Assembly (NCBI GenBank): GCA_032718865.1
Contig: JALUTQ010000001.1
Location: 1,426,001-1,490,000 of the forward strand
Direction of reading: 5' to 3'
DNA length: 64,000 nt
From: Tilletia caries
Taxonomy: Eukaryota; Basidiomycota; Exobasidiomycetes; Tilletiales; Tilletiaceae
Below, in pieces: positions 32,644-43,228 of the stretch (its first letter is position 1; each line of letters begins with the position of its first letter). The notes beneath the pieces were generated by a model. That model was not told the DNA's origin. It worked only from the letters and a program-made list of their open reading frames with translations, and did not search any database. The translations under genes and the position numbers were made by a program.

Positions 32644-33171
32644 CTGAGCATGTGAATCGAGCTCCGGCACGGCGGACCGAGTCACCCCCATCACACCGAC
32701 AGGAAGGTGCCATAAATCCAAGGTAGAACGAGGTGACAGTGCGGTGACGATTGCGAAGAAAACAACAGGGTCTGGTATACACGAGGCGGGCAATCGCGAC
32801 CGCAATGCAATCGTAGGATCAGGCCGTACAAGTGAGAGCGCGAACACTCGGGCAATGACGAGCTGAACGAACACTCGAATGGGGAGCGTTACGATGCTCT
32901 CTATGAGGCCATGGCCCAGAATGTCGATGGCGATGGCGAGGAGAGTACAGATAGGTTTAAGACGAGATCCAAGTCGTACTTTCCAGTCGTTCCCGGCGCA
33001 GAGCGGGTGTCGTGCAAGAGTCGATGCGGTAGTATGCCGTAAGGGACAGCTCCGAAGCCATGGGAGGCGGTTTCCTGTTCATGGGTGACGCCGGCCAACG
33101 CATGGGTCTACGCGGAGGGCGGGGCTGAACAGCACAAGATAGGGGGGGAAAGGGGGAAGCACTGAGAACAG
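32135..33171. promoter_or_regulatory. Upstream region of Rxt3 with microsatellites
   Basis: Contains a (GCTGT)n pentanucleotide array at about 32198-32250, a (CAAACGAA)n run at about 32345-32380, and a (GAGCGCT)n array at about 32608-32642. No protein-coding exon is supported. The minus-strand response-regulator gene ends at 33172. Confidence 0.5.
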
Positions 33172-35250
33172 TCAGCACGGGAAAAGGCACACGCTCGAAA
33201 GGTCTTGCCAGAAAAACATACCAAAGTTCAAGAGCGGCAGCGAACATTCCACTCCAACAACCGAGAGACAAGCCGGACTGCAAGCGTGCATCGAAGCCGA
33301 CGGAGCACAGGTCGCCTCGTCCGTCCGTGGCTGTTGGACTGCATTGCCAGCAACAACGCCTTCAAGCTCTTGCTCCAGATCGAGAACCATCGTACCATCC
33401 TGGGCAGCTCTCGGGGCCGCATAGATGAAGTGGGTTGCCGGACCCGGCGAGGGCGTCTTGCCAGCATCCGGAGATGCGATCGATGGCGATGAGTGCATCA
33501 GTTCCTGCGCGAGCGACGTCACGGACAACCTGGACGTAGCGACCGTGCCGTCGTGAACAGGCCCATTGGAACTCCCGACATCCCACAAGCCTTTCGCTTC
33601 CTGAGCGACCGACCCCTCTTCATGGCGTACGACGTGGTTCGCAGCGTCAAAGTACGTTCCTTCCAGCCGAAAGCTGTCCAAATCGACCTCGCGCTTGATC
33701 TCATAAAGGTCGCGGATGTCGATCGGCGCAGCAGAAACTTGGTCCAGCTGACGCACAATGCACGCAGGGCCCTGGGATTCGAATCCGAGGTGTGGCTCAG
33801 ATATAGCATCGGCGTTGTCCAACCCGGTGGCTTGGCCACTGACGGCGCACCCACCCTCGTCATCTCCCAGCAGGAAGAAGCCCTGAGTCAGGTAGTGAGG
33901 CGACCGTATCAGTTCGTCCTCGACATGGTCCTTGATGCTGGCACAGCTAATCTGGTTGGAAGAACTGGGCCCTTGATATCGATCTCGGCCGCAGGGTGGC
34001 AAGATCACGGGCTCGCTGTCGCGAAGAGCGAGAAAGAATGATTTGTGCTGGACCTGGGTTGATCCTACACTCACGCTCCGCGTCAGTCCTCGGACACGCG
34101 ACAAGTCACCACGATCCTCAGTTGCCGCAGGTCCGAGGCCCCTCGAGTGATTCTTGAAGATCGCTGAGGAGGAAAGGGCTACGATTTCCTTCTTTCCGCC
34201 AACGTTGACTTCGGTCTTGTGACGAGAGGTGCGAGAGCCGAGGCTGAGACTTCCGAACCCTTCGGAAACATCTTGAGCCGGACTTGACGCTGACGGGCTT
34301 GCGTTTCCGATATTCGACCGACCGGTGAGCTGGCTCGAACTTCCAGATGGGCGAACGTCTTCGAGCACGGAAGAAGCTAAGCGCGACTGTACCAAGCCCT
34401 CGTCAGCCAAATGGTCGAAGAAAGCGCGCAATGTGTCCTCGCGGACTGGCTTCTCAATCAGGCCATCAAAGCCACCAGAGCGGTAGAATCGCCGTTCCTG
34501 CGCCCGAACGGCGGTGGTGCAAGCAAGCAATTTGGCCTCCCGGTTCAGCGAGGACAGCGGCAGGCTGCGAATCCGACGGGCCAAGCTGAGCCCTGAGATC
34601 GCAGGCATATGGATGTCCAGCATGATGTGGGTGAACGTCGGGGTCTGGTTGGTGAGTGCGTTGGCGGCGGCGACCGCACGAGCAGAGTTGGGCACGGAGC
34701 GTGAAACTGCCGGCGGTGTGGCGATGGAGACTGCGTCGACGAGTGGGAGGGTACCCCTCAACAGGTCGAGAGCGACAGTAGCGTCCGTGAGCGCAATGGG
34801 GGGCTGCGCTGGATCGAGCTTGTCGGCGAGGCGGCGATGGAGAAGTCGGAGGAGCAGGGCAAGGTTGAGCGGGTTGTCATCCACAAGAAGAACGCGCATT
34901 GAGGCAGATGACCGTTGCGCCGCGGTAGGATTCTCCAAGCGCTCCGCTGCATTCTTCGAACTTTGATCAAGTGCGTTGTGGAGTTCTGGCAGAATATCAG
35001 GCGTGCCGATGCCGGATCCATCAGAAGCTTCAATCGACGATGCTTGAGGTGTGCCAGAGTCGAACGGAGAGAGGTCGAGATGAGTGCAGGATGTGGCAGC
35101 TGATGAAGAGGTGGATGGATTCTCGAGCTCTTGCGAATCAGTGGTGTAGGAGGAAGTCAAGATGGATGTGATGCTTGAGTCACGCGTCAAAGGCGTGGTG
35201 TTGGCCGCGGTGGCAGATTGTTGAGAAGATATAAGGGAAGGTTGGACCAT
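33172..35250 (-). CDS. Response-regulator receiver-domain protein
   Basis: Single open frame of 692 residues from ATG 35250. The receiver domain lies at about residues 118-290, with the paired acidic residues at 124-125 (VLLVDDNPLNLALLL), the phospho-acceptor Asp at about 212 (HIMLDIHMPAISG), a Thr pair at about 245 and the conserved Lys at about 267 (IEKPV). All key residues for phosphotransfer are present, so it should accept phosphate from a histidine phosphotransfer protein. The loop before the phospho-acceptor is unusually long. The Ser/Thr-rich N-terminus and the 400-residue C-terminus show no known domain. It is not the Skn7 type (no HSF DNA-binding domain seen). The extreme C-terminus may be altered by an unspotted intron. 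Confidence 0.82.
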   Translation of the reverse strand: MVQPSLISSQQSATAANTTPLTRDSSITSILTSSYTTDSQELENPSTSSSAATSCTHLDLSPFDSGTPQASSIEASDGSGIGTPDILPELHNALDQSSKNAAERLENPTAAQRSSASMRVLLVDDNPLNLALLLRLLHRRLADKLDPAQPPIALTDATVALDLLRGTLPLVDAVSIATPPAVSRSVPNSARAVAAANALTNQTPTFTHIMLDIHMPAISGLSLARRIRSLPLSSLNREAKLLACTTAVRAQERRFYRSGGFDGLIEKPVREDTLRAFFDHLADEGLVQSRLASSVLEDVRPSGSSSQLTGRSNIGNASPSASSPAQDVSEGFGSLSLGSRTSRHKTEVNVGGKKEIVALSSSAIFKNHSRGLGPAATEDRGDLSRVRGLTRSVSVGSTQVQHKSFFLALRDSEPVILPPCGRDRYQGPSSSNQISCASIKDHVEDELIRSPHYLTQGFFLLGDDEGGCAVSGQATGLDNADAISEPHLGFESQGPACIVRQLDQVSAAPIDIRDLYEIKREVDLDSFRLEGTYFDAANHVVRHEEGSVAQEAKGLWDVGSSNGPVHDGTVATSRLSVTSLAQELMHSSPSIASPDAGKTPSPGPATHFIYAAPRAAQDGTMVLDLEQELEGVVAGNAVQQPRTDEATCAPSASMHACSPACLSVVGVECSLPLLNFGMFFWQDLSSVCLFPC

Positions 35251-36075
35251 CGTTTCGAGGTATCTTGCGTCAAAATACTCTTGTCAGTGTCTGTTAGAAA
35301 CGGAGAAAGGTTCAGAAGGATGAGAAAGGAAGCACAGGGGGTGGAAGAGCGAAGGGTCGAGAAGAGGATGATGATCAGTGTCCTCAGGTTTTGTACTTCC
35401 ACAAAGGGGGTCCCCATAGTTCGAGAGGACAGGCTTTCTGTTTAACACAGGATTAGTAAACGCGGCCGTACGAGAGTGGGAGGATGGCTGTGCCACCCCA
35501 GGGTCGTAAGAGCTGGACCCTCGCTCCGGAGATATCGCAATTCTTGAAGAGACCAGGAAGCAGGGTCGTAGGCTGTCGCGACACTGTGGCCTGTGGGTCG
35601 TGGTGGTGGCGAAGGTGCCAAACTTTCCGAACGGGGATAAGTCCAAGGCCAGAGTCAGCCACGGCTTGCCCGCCACGGCGTTGGCGTCGGCCGTGCTCCT
35701 TTTCCTTGCCGGCCTGTGGGAAGCTCGCGGCTGATCTGCTTTGTTGAGGTCCAGGGCTGTTTGGCGCTTCGTGATTGTTGCTCGCTGCTGGGTGCTTGAT
35801 GCATTCAGAGGAGAAAAGCTTTCAGAATCAGCACAGCAAGCAATGCCGTGTCACACGGTATGACTACCATGTGAGAAGGTTAGAATTACCCCGATAGACA
35901 GAGGCAAACTTGCCTTATTGAAAGAAGGTTGGTGACCAATCGAGTGTCGGCGACTGTTGGTGCGTTCACTGGCCGAGAGGTTTCGACAGATGAATGGAGA
36001 CTGGGGTGACAATTGCGAACGAAGAGAAGAGTCTATGGTGATACATCACGAGCAGCCCTTGGTGCGAGTCGGGCG
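35251..36075. other. Spacer, no supported gene
   Basis: Between the response-regulator start and the end of the Pdx1-like gene. A minus-strand frame at 35284-35676 has no protein-like features and is probably leader or promoter DNA. Confidence 0.45.
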
Positions 36076-36798
36076 TCAGAACAAGCCGTGGAAGTACGAG
36101 CGCGATACGGCTGATGGTGAACCCTGAGACGTCAGAGGTTGAGATCCTGCCCCTGTCGGGACTGACTGCGGGCCACGAGATGGCGATGGCGAGAACGAGT
36201 AGCCAGACACGATGGTCTCGAATGATGGCGTCTTGGCGCGGGAGGACGACGCCGACGACGCAGTCTCGCCGAGTACAGCGCTTGGATGTCCTGATGCCAG
36301 ACCAGAGAGGATCAAAGAGCGCAGTGCGGCCGCGTCAAGAGGCTGAAAAAAGCAGATCGTAGCATCGTCAGCGGCCGGGATACAGTATACACTCTCTGGG
36401 ATCGATCTCACCTGCACCTTTTCGGGAGCGCTGTGAGAACCGGTTTCCGAGCCGCCGGCCGTATTTGCCTTCATCCTGGTCCCATCACTGAGCGAGCTGA
36501 CACCTCCGCCGCCTGCCAGGAACTTGTCCTTGCCCTTCGCGCTGCCCAGCGGACTGCCGACCTCGCCGATGTGGGCGAGCACATCGCCCTTCGTGATCAT
36601 TCCGCGCATGCCCGTTCCTTTGATTTTGCTGGCATCGACCTCGGAATGCTCGGCCAGGATTCGAGCGACGGATGGGAAGATGGGCGTTTCGTGAGCTGCG
36701 ACTGCTGGGGAGGTGTGTAGAAGAGCTTTTGCAGATCGGCGGAGCGAGTGGCGACCGGTCGCTACCGCAGTGATGTTGGCTGAAGCAGTCCGAAGCAT
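36076..36798 (-). CDS. pdx1: Pdx1-like pyruvate dehydrogenase E3-binding protein (short)
   Basis: Exons complement(36076..36342, 36412..36798) give 217 residues. The 69-nt intron has GTGAGA/TTTTTTCAG ends but is open in frame, so unspliced RNA would encode 240 residues. A mitochondrial presequence is likely (MLRTASANITAVATGRHSLR, then HTSPAVAAH). A peripheral subunit-binding domain follows at about residues 42-78 (PSVARILAEHSEVDASKIKG then TGMRGMITKGDVLAHIG), the fold that binds E3 (dihydrolipoamide dehydrogenase). Yeast Pdx1 also has a lipoyl domain before it; none is present here, and there is no catalytic E2 domain. The remainder is Ser/Pro-rich. It might serve another 2-oxoacid dehydrogenase complex instead. 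Confidence 0.75.
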   Translation of the reverse strand: MLRTASANITAVATGRHSLRRSAKALLHTSPAVAAHETPIFPSVARILAEHSEVDASKIKGTGMRGMITKGDVLAHIGEVGSPLGSAKGKDKFLAGGGGVSSLSDGTRMKANTAGGSETGSHSAPEKVQVRSIPESVYCIPAADDATICFFQPLDAAALRSLILSGLASGHPSAVLGETASSASSSRAKTPSFETIVSGYSFSPSPSRGPQSVPTGAGSQPLTSQGSPSAVSRSYFHGLF

Positions 36799-37243
36799 GG
36801 CAATGGGATGTTGGCAATGGAATTTCGGGTCGACCGTGAAGATGGCAGCCGTGGGTGTAGTAGTCCTCGAGAAGTTGGGAATTAGTTGCTGGTTGGGTTG
36901 CTGCCTGTTGGGGATGAGGCGAAGAGGTCAGTGCGTTCTTCTGTACGGATCGTTGCGCAACGTCTGCGATTCAGCGATTCTCCTCTCTCCCGCTCTCCTC
37001 AGCGCCTCAGCTTCATCCATCGAATGCTATCCGCTCCTCCGACTCGCTCCTGCACAACAATAACGAGAATGGTCCTTCAGCTTCGTATCAGCGCCTCTTC
37101 TATTCTACCCGTCCGGCGGCAGTCCAGTCTCCACCGTGGTTCAAAGCGAATTGTTTAAGCCGACTTGGATCGCCACGTGTCATTCCATGGAGTGTGAACA
37201 AGCTTCGGCACGGCGCACCGAGGGACGTATCCTGCTGTGGGCC
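36799..37243. other. Spacer, no supported gene
   Basis: Upstream of the Pdx1-like start and downstream of the Ku70 stop (37244). Short frames only. Confidence 0.45.
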
Positions 37244-40200
37244 TCAGCCCCATCGCAGCGTGAGGAAGGTGTCCAGCCGCTCCACCAATTCCGCCTTCCG
37301 ACCCGTCAACGCCAGCTTGTAGAACAACAATGCCGCCTTGAGCTCATCCACCTTGTACTGAAAGATCGACGACCAGGGTCGAGCGCAGGAAGTCAGTGTC
37401 GTACAAGCATGCAAAAACAAGGGCAAATTCGAGTCGGGGGGACACTCACCGTGCTCAGCGTTTGGGATGCCCACTTCGACTTCAGCGTAGCCTCGTCCCT
37501 CTTCTTGAACTTCGGCGGCGCCCCTCTCACGCTGCCGTACCCCGCCTTCAGGATCAGCTCATTGAAATTGCGAATGAGATGTACCTGAAGAAGGAAAGAG
37601 AAGAGAGCCAGGTTCAGTTCCACTGACACGGAAGCGTTCTGCCAACAAAACTACTCAAAACTGCTCACCTCCTCCTCGGTCGCATCGATGTTCTCATACT
37701 CAGGCAGCGTGTCGTCCTTCACAACCTCCGCCTTCCTCACCGAGCTCAGCATCGTACCCAACGTCCCCATCGAGGACGAAGGTACAGCAGCAGCACCGCC
37801 GCCGCCATCAATCTCCATCCCATCCTGCTCGCCAGCGGCACTAGCTGCAGCAGCTGCCTGTCGTGCCTGTGCAATCTTGCTCGTCATCGGCCGCTCACGA
37901 TCGAAAGCGGCCGCTCGAAGGGTCGCATAGTGCAGAGCCAGCGCAGGATTGTTGTACGTATCCGGGTAGAATGGTCGACTGTATGAGTACTTCTTTACGA
38001 TCGCCGCTGCCGCCTCGACCTCCTCTCGTTTTGCTAGAAGAACGAGAGATTGTCTGCTTTCAGTCAACCAAATTCTCTCCCGGAAACTGAGCTGAAGGGT
38101 AGGCTGAGCAGATACGTACGCGTTAGCGACATCTCCACCGGATTGTCGCGAATGTCGTCCGCATAGGGAAGGGGAATCATGAACATCCCCGGCGCAGTCA
38201 ACTGCACTCCTTCCGCGCTGACCTCCTCCTCCTAAACGTGCGTGGGAAGAGACAGAGGCGCGTTTAGGTCCGTTCCATTGTTCAACACAGCGGCAATCTT
38301 CGAATGTGTTCAGACTCACTCTCGGCCAGATCGCAGCGAAGGACGGTGTACTGCCAGCACGCGGCAAGCACACCGCAAGTCCAAATACCTTCTTTTTCGC
38401 CATCGACTGCAGCAGCGATGCAAAGAAGCGCTTACTTCCAGCATACGTCTGCTTGCAAACATTCAAGTCAGCTACATCAGCATCAAGCAACTGCGTTCTC
38501 AGCGCATGTGAGGACCACGCACCTCATCAGTGGGATAGAGAAAGACCGAATGCTTGGTATTCATCCAGAACTCCAGCTTGGATTGCGGCTTGAATCCGAG
38601 AATCCGGATGCCTGTACAAAATCAATGTTAAGGTCATCCATCGCAGTCAGCAGCTACCTCCGTCAGAGGGAGAAAGGAAGGAGCTGACCGAGAACAGGGC
38701 CACGTACCATGTGGCAGACCCATCTCCCGCATCTCGCGCATCTCCTCCTTCGTGAACTTGGCAAGACCACGGCCGGCGGAACCAGGGATGCTTCCTAGAT
38801 CGGGTAGGCCTCCCAGATCCCCGTTCGCTTCCGCCTCACGCGCAGTGCTCGGACCGGCACCAGCGCCAGCGCCAGCCTGTCTCTCTTGGTCCGCAAGCAT
38901 GGCCTCATTGTACCCGGCCGCAGCAGCCCCTGCGCCAAAGGAGAACGCCGTATCGATGTCCTTCTTCGGTTGCAAGATCTGGCCCGTGTCCTGTTGGGAT
39001 GAATGCAAGGAGGGAACAGGTGAGAATGCAGTTCGTCTCGTTTGGATGTGGTCGGGGATAGCTTGTTTGGGGACTGACTTCACAGACGGGTACGACTTTG
39101 GCTGCGACTTCGCGGTATCCGCTTGCTTCTTCTACCATGCGGACAGGTGTGCCCCGTGTCGCCTTTGCAAACATAGAATACCTGCATAGAGAGGAGTGAG
39201 CACAAGGGTCAGGCTTGATTTTCTAAGCGTACGCCTCCTCCGAAGAAGAAGTGAACGCACCCTTTGACTCCCAGTTGAATCCCCTCCCCAATCTCCATCA
39301 CAGTATTGAAAACAACGCGCTTCGGCATCTGCCTCTCCTCAAGGGTCTGACTGATCTCCTCCATCTTGACTGCGCAGTCGTACAAGCTCCGATTGCGAGC
39401 TTCGCGTTGTTCGCGCTTGGACTGCCGGGCGATACGCTCGGCTCGACGTTGGGCCTTTGTCTTGAGGGCACTCGATGGCTGCCTCTCGTTCGGGAGGAGA
39501 TCAGCTAGTAAGTCGTACTCGTCCTCATCGTCCTCGGTCTCGCTATCGTCGGAGTCGGACGACACTTCCGGGTCGGACGATAGCGGGTCGTCGTAGGCCG
39601 CAAAGACGTTCTAGAGGATAAAGTATCAGATTGTCAGCAACATATGCCTGCTAAAACAGAACGCCCAGCGTGTTCTGAGAAACTGACACCGTAGAATTTG
39701 TCGACTTCGAACGTGTGTTCAGAACTGCTGATAAACAGAGGCTCCAGCTCGATATTGCGCAGGCCGGCCTCGTTGACGAACTTGAGACACTTCCGTGTCG
39801 CATCTGTGCGCTCTGAAGACGATCGAATAGGTTTGGCCGTGTCGTCGTTCTTGAGGACAGCGGGATCGTCATTGTTGGTCATGAAGAATATGCGCTTGTA
39901 GCCGGTCTTGCCCCTGTGGAAGAGAGGGAAGGCAGTGTGAATACGACTTTTTCAGAACCTGAAGGGCAGACCGGCGCCGTCATAGGAATAGCTCACTGTG
40001 CTATCATGTAATGCACGGCATTTCCGAGCGCATGCTCGATGCGGAAGAGCTTTCCCTTTTCGTAGGGAGCCGTGAGACTGATGCGGTCCAGATGCTGGGT
40101 GCCCCGTTCGTCGTCGGCAAGCAAGTCGAAGATATCCACAAGAGGCTCGACGTCGACTTGGGCAATCTTCTGGAGCACGGTGCAATGGGAGTACACGGGA

Positions 40201-40535
40201 CCCTTGTTGATGAAGCCCTGCATTTCGGTATACTGAGTTCCGAAGAGGAGGATCCCGACCTGATCGTTCGGCGAGGCGATGAGCTTGGTCTCTTGGAATT
40301 TGCAGGCGGCGAGCAGGGCGGAGTGGAGGAAGGAGACGTTGGTGTCTGGGTTGATCTTATGCATGTGCGGGCCAGCGTCGATACAGAAGAGGACGATGTC
40401 CTTGGTGGAGGAGTGTGCGATCTGTTCCCAGTCCATGAGCTCGGTCTTGCTTGCCCCTCCGCCTTCGCCTTCGCCTTCGCCATCGGACCCGGCCTCCCCG
40501 TCGTCGGCTTTGGGATTCCTCCAGTTGCGACTCAT
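37244..40535 (-). CDS. ku70: Ku70, DNA end-binding subunit
   Basis: Eleven exons: complement(37244..37357, 37450..37584, 37669..38033, 38120..38231, 38320..38448, 38523..38611, 38708..38990, 39079..39181, 39261..39610, 39688..39913, 39997..40535). All are in frame, 814 residues. Ku70 with Ku80 encircles broken DNA ends and starts non-homologous end joining; it also protects telomeres. The N-terminal von Willebrand-like domain is seen as [19 protein letters not shown] and [13 protein letters not shown]. The beta-barrel core includes [20 protein letters not shown] and [13 protein letters not shown]. The C-terminal arm includes [20 protein letters not shown]. The last exons end in a SAP domain ([20 protein letters not shown]) that can contact DNA. 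An acidic insertion ([15 protein letters not shown]) lies between the first and second domains. It is divergent from the Dpb3-like gene, 259 bp away. Confidence 0.95.
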
Positions 40536-40794
40536 CGCTGCGCAGTTTCGAGGCTATATATGTATTGAGGCCTGAGCAGAAGGATGGAGATGAATGCGAT
40601 CTTCTCGAATTTGGACACTCACATCGACGAAGACCAACACCACGCGACGCGTTTCTCCAACACGCGACGCGCTTTTATTGCTCTCGCCCAGCAAGAGGCA
40701 GGAGGAAGAGGCCAGTCAACAGCACGACCTTCCCCAACGACGAGCCCAGCAGCCGCAGTCAGGACATTCACCTTGCGATCTTCATCAGAACGTC
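40536..40794. promoter_or_regulatory. Bidirectional promoter, Ku70 / Dpb3-like
   Basis: 259 bp separates the start codons of two divergent genes. It contains an ACACGCGACGCG repeated word (about 40645-40670) close to an MluI-box-like ACGCGT (40647-40652). ACGCGT is the site of the MBF cell-cycle factor in yeasts. This use is an inference. Confidence 0.4.
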
Positions 40795-41852
40795 ATGCAG
40801 TCTCCAGAAGAGCACGACCTCGCCCCGCTGCAGCTACAGCAGGAGCAGCACCAACCACAACCACAACCACAACAGCAACCACAGCAACAACCCCGCGGCA
40901 AGAGCAAGAAGGACCCAGCAGACGGGTCCACCTCCTCACCAGGCAAGCAGAAGAGCACGCCCAAGAAGAGCAAGGCGGCCAGTCGCTCAGCAAGCACATC
41001 CATCCCAGCTCCCGCTCCGAGTGAGGGCCCGTTGGCTGCTACGGGCACCAGTGTGTTCCCCACCGCCCGCATGCAACGCATCATCAAGGTGAGCAGCAGG
41101 CCTCGGTCGATGTCTTGAACGGGCCAAACTCTTCACTTCTGACAAACCCCTCCTCCTCTGCGTGCAGTCTGACGAAGACTTGACGAATTGCTCAGCGGAG
41201 GCAGCCTTCCTGATCGCCATCGCGACTGAATGCTTCATCAAATACTTCGTCGAAGAAAGCTATGCGTCCGCCCGCATGGAGAAACGCAAGGCAATCTCAT
41301 ACAAGGACTGTCGTGAGTTCAACACCTCTTCCCCCCTCTCGACACGCCCTTGGGGCACGCGGGACAGGAAGGTTACTGATCGAGCGTACTTCATGTACAG
41401 AACGGGCCGTACAGCGCGAATGGGCCCTCGGCTTCCTCCAAGAGGCCGTCCCTGCTACCATGCCACTCTCGGTAGCATTGAAGAAGGCAGAAGCCCTCGA
41501 AGCGTCCGCCCTGCGCGGATTCGCCACCTCCGGAGGCACCTCGGACATGGCAGGCGGGAAGCCGTCCCATGTGAATGGGGACGAGGAGATGTTCTCCGAT
41601 GGCCCTCAAGGCGGGCATGAGAACGAGGGCGACGACGACGGCGGTGACGGTGACGGCGATGATGACGACGATGATGATGACGACGGGGAAGACTTGCCTT
41701 ATCCGGTCCTGCCTTCAAACTCACATGCTGGCGGCGGCGGAGCAAGGGAGGCAGACGAGGCCCGTGCCCGACGAATAGCGGAGGAGAATGCGAAGCAGGA
41801 CCAGAGGCGATACGAGGAGGAGACCTTCTCGGATTATGAGGATGACTTTTGA
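40795..41852 (+). CDS. Histone-fold protein, Dpb3/POLE4/CHRAC15-like
   Basis: Exons 40795..41088, 41168..41312, 41401..41852 give 296 residues. The histone fold (about residues 90-165) reads FPTARMQRIIK, then SAEAAFLIAIATECFIKYFV and ISYKDCQRAVQREWALGFLQ. This is the NF-YC/Dpb3 class of H2A-like folds, found in small subunits of DNA polymerase epsilon (Dpb3/POLE4) and chromatin-accessibility complexes. The N-terminus is Gln/Pro- and Lys/Ser-rich. The C-terminus has a run of about 18 acidic residues (DDDGG...DDDDDDDDDGED) and ends ETFSDYEDDF. Acidic tails after the fold fit a nuclear histone-like protein. I started at the ATG giving MQSPEEHDLAPLQL; the frame is open upstream to 40594. NF-YC itself is less likely because the flanking segments differ. 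Confidence 0.8.
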
Positions 41853-42012
41853 TGCTTTCCCCATCTTCGCCCTTGCGTGCAATCGATCGATTTGAATGCC
41901 CCTTCCCTCGGATTCCGTAGCCTGCTGTGTTTTTGGAACGCATCTCGTTCCCAGGTTCATTCTTCCCCCAAACCTCATTCAACCGCTGCATGATTCATGA
42001 GAGCGAACGACG

Positions 42013-42816
42013 ATGAGCGGGAGTCGGGCGGATGGGAACGCGATGGCCGTGAGAGCGACGAGTGAAGCGCCGCTAGGCTCCCAGCTGCGCGCCGCGCTCG
42101 ACGCATACGAGGAAAGCACGCTGTCCCTCTTCGCCGCCATCGAGAACGGGTCGGCCTTCGAAAGCAGCAACAGCAGCAACAACAAGAACGACGGGGCAGA
42201 ACAGCAGCAGCCGCTCCACGCGCTCCTCTCCACCATCCACAGACTGGACGAGCACCTCCAGTCGAGCCTGATCCATAGACTCCTGCCCACGCATACCGCG
42301 CAGCAGCATACCATCGATGCCCTCGTTCGGCTCCAGCGCGCGAGGGATCAGGACCGGAAGACGCAGATTGAGCGGCTTAGTCGGATGAAGGCCGACTTGG
42401 ATCTGCTGGTTAGGAGGGGCAGGGAGGAGAAGATCGCGGCGGAGAAGGCAGAGACTGGTGAGAGCTTGTGTCTTCCCCCTCTTTCATGTCCTCTTTCCAT
42501 TGTGTCGTAGGCCTGTGAGGACTGATCCTTCCCCTTGATATCTACAGAACCACTCTCCTACAAGCACATCCTCAACTACGCCTCCTACCTCTCCCGAACC
42601 ACCTCCGCCCCACCAGGCCATCGACCACCCGGCTTCGGCCTCGGCGCAGCCGTCAAAGACGAGCAGCTCTCCGACCAACAACAACAACAGCAGATGGACT
42701 GGCCCTTCCCCTCCGAGGCACAGATGCGGCGTGGGGCCCTCGCAGCAGCGGCAGTGGCAGTGGCCCGGACGGACGAGCTCCATCGGCCTTCGGAAGCAGG
42801 ACCGACGGGAGAAGGG

Positions 42817-42848
<32 letters not shown>

Positions 42849-43020
42849 GGGGGGGACGGCAGTTGCTGCAGCTGCCGGGTTGGACGTCCAGCATGCTCCC
42901 CAGAACTTCCCACTGCCTGGCCAACCTGACCATCCGTCGCAGCAACATCACCATCATCATCACCAGCAGCAGGAGCAGGTCGAGATGGAAGAGGATGCCT
43001 TTGACCTCGACTTAAATTGA
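42013..43020 (+). CDS. med4: Mediator complex subunit 4
   Basis: Exons 42013..42457 and 42548..43020 give 305 residues. Med4 belongs to the middle module of Mediator, the co-activator that links transcription factors to RNA polymerase II. The first half is helical (LRAALDAYEESTLSLFAAIE, then TIDALVRLQRARDQDRKTQI), the coiled region that pairs with other middle-module subunits. The second exon opens with EPLSYKHILNYASYLSRTTS, the family signature, followed by the Pro/Gly part. The tail carries polyAla, a six-His/Gln run and a final acidic DAFDLDLN, close to the family's typical ending. It follows the Dpb3-like gene in tandem (160 bp) and converges with Vms1. Confidence 0.9.
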
Positions 43021-43228
43021 AAACCTAAGATCTATGACGATGGGTCCTTTTCGTCCCAGTTCCGCGAAGAGTGGGATGAGCGTGTGCATGGCTTCTACAA
43101 GGTGGGCGTGTGCATTGCAATTGCGAGGCTTGGGGAGGTGCAAGAAAGAGAAAGCATGACACGACTCGTTGCATCGAATTCCAACCCTGACAGAGTAGCC
43201 GCGCTCCACTACTACTCTCGACCTCCCC

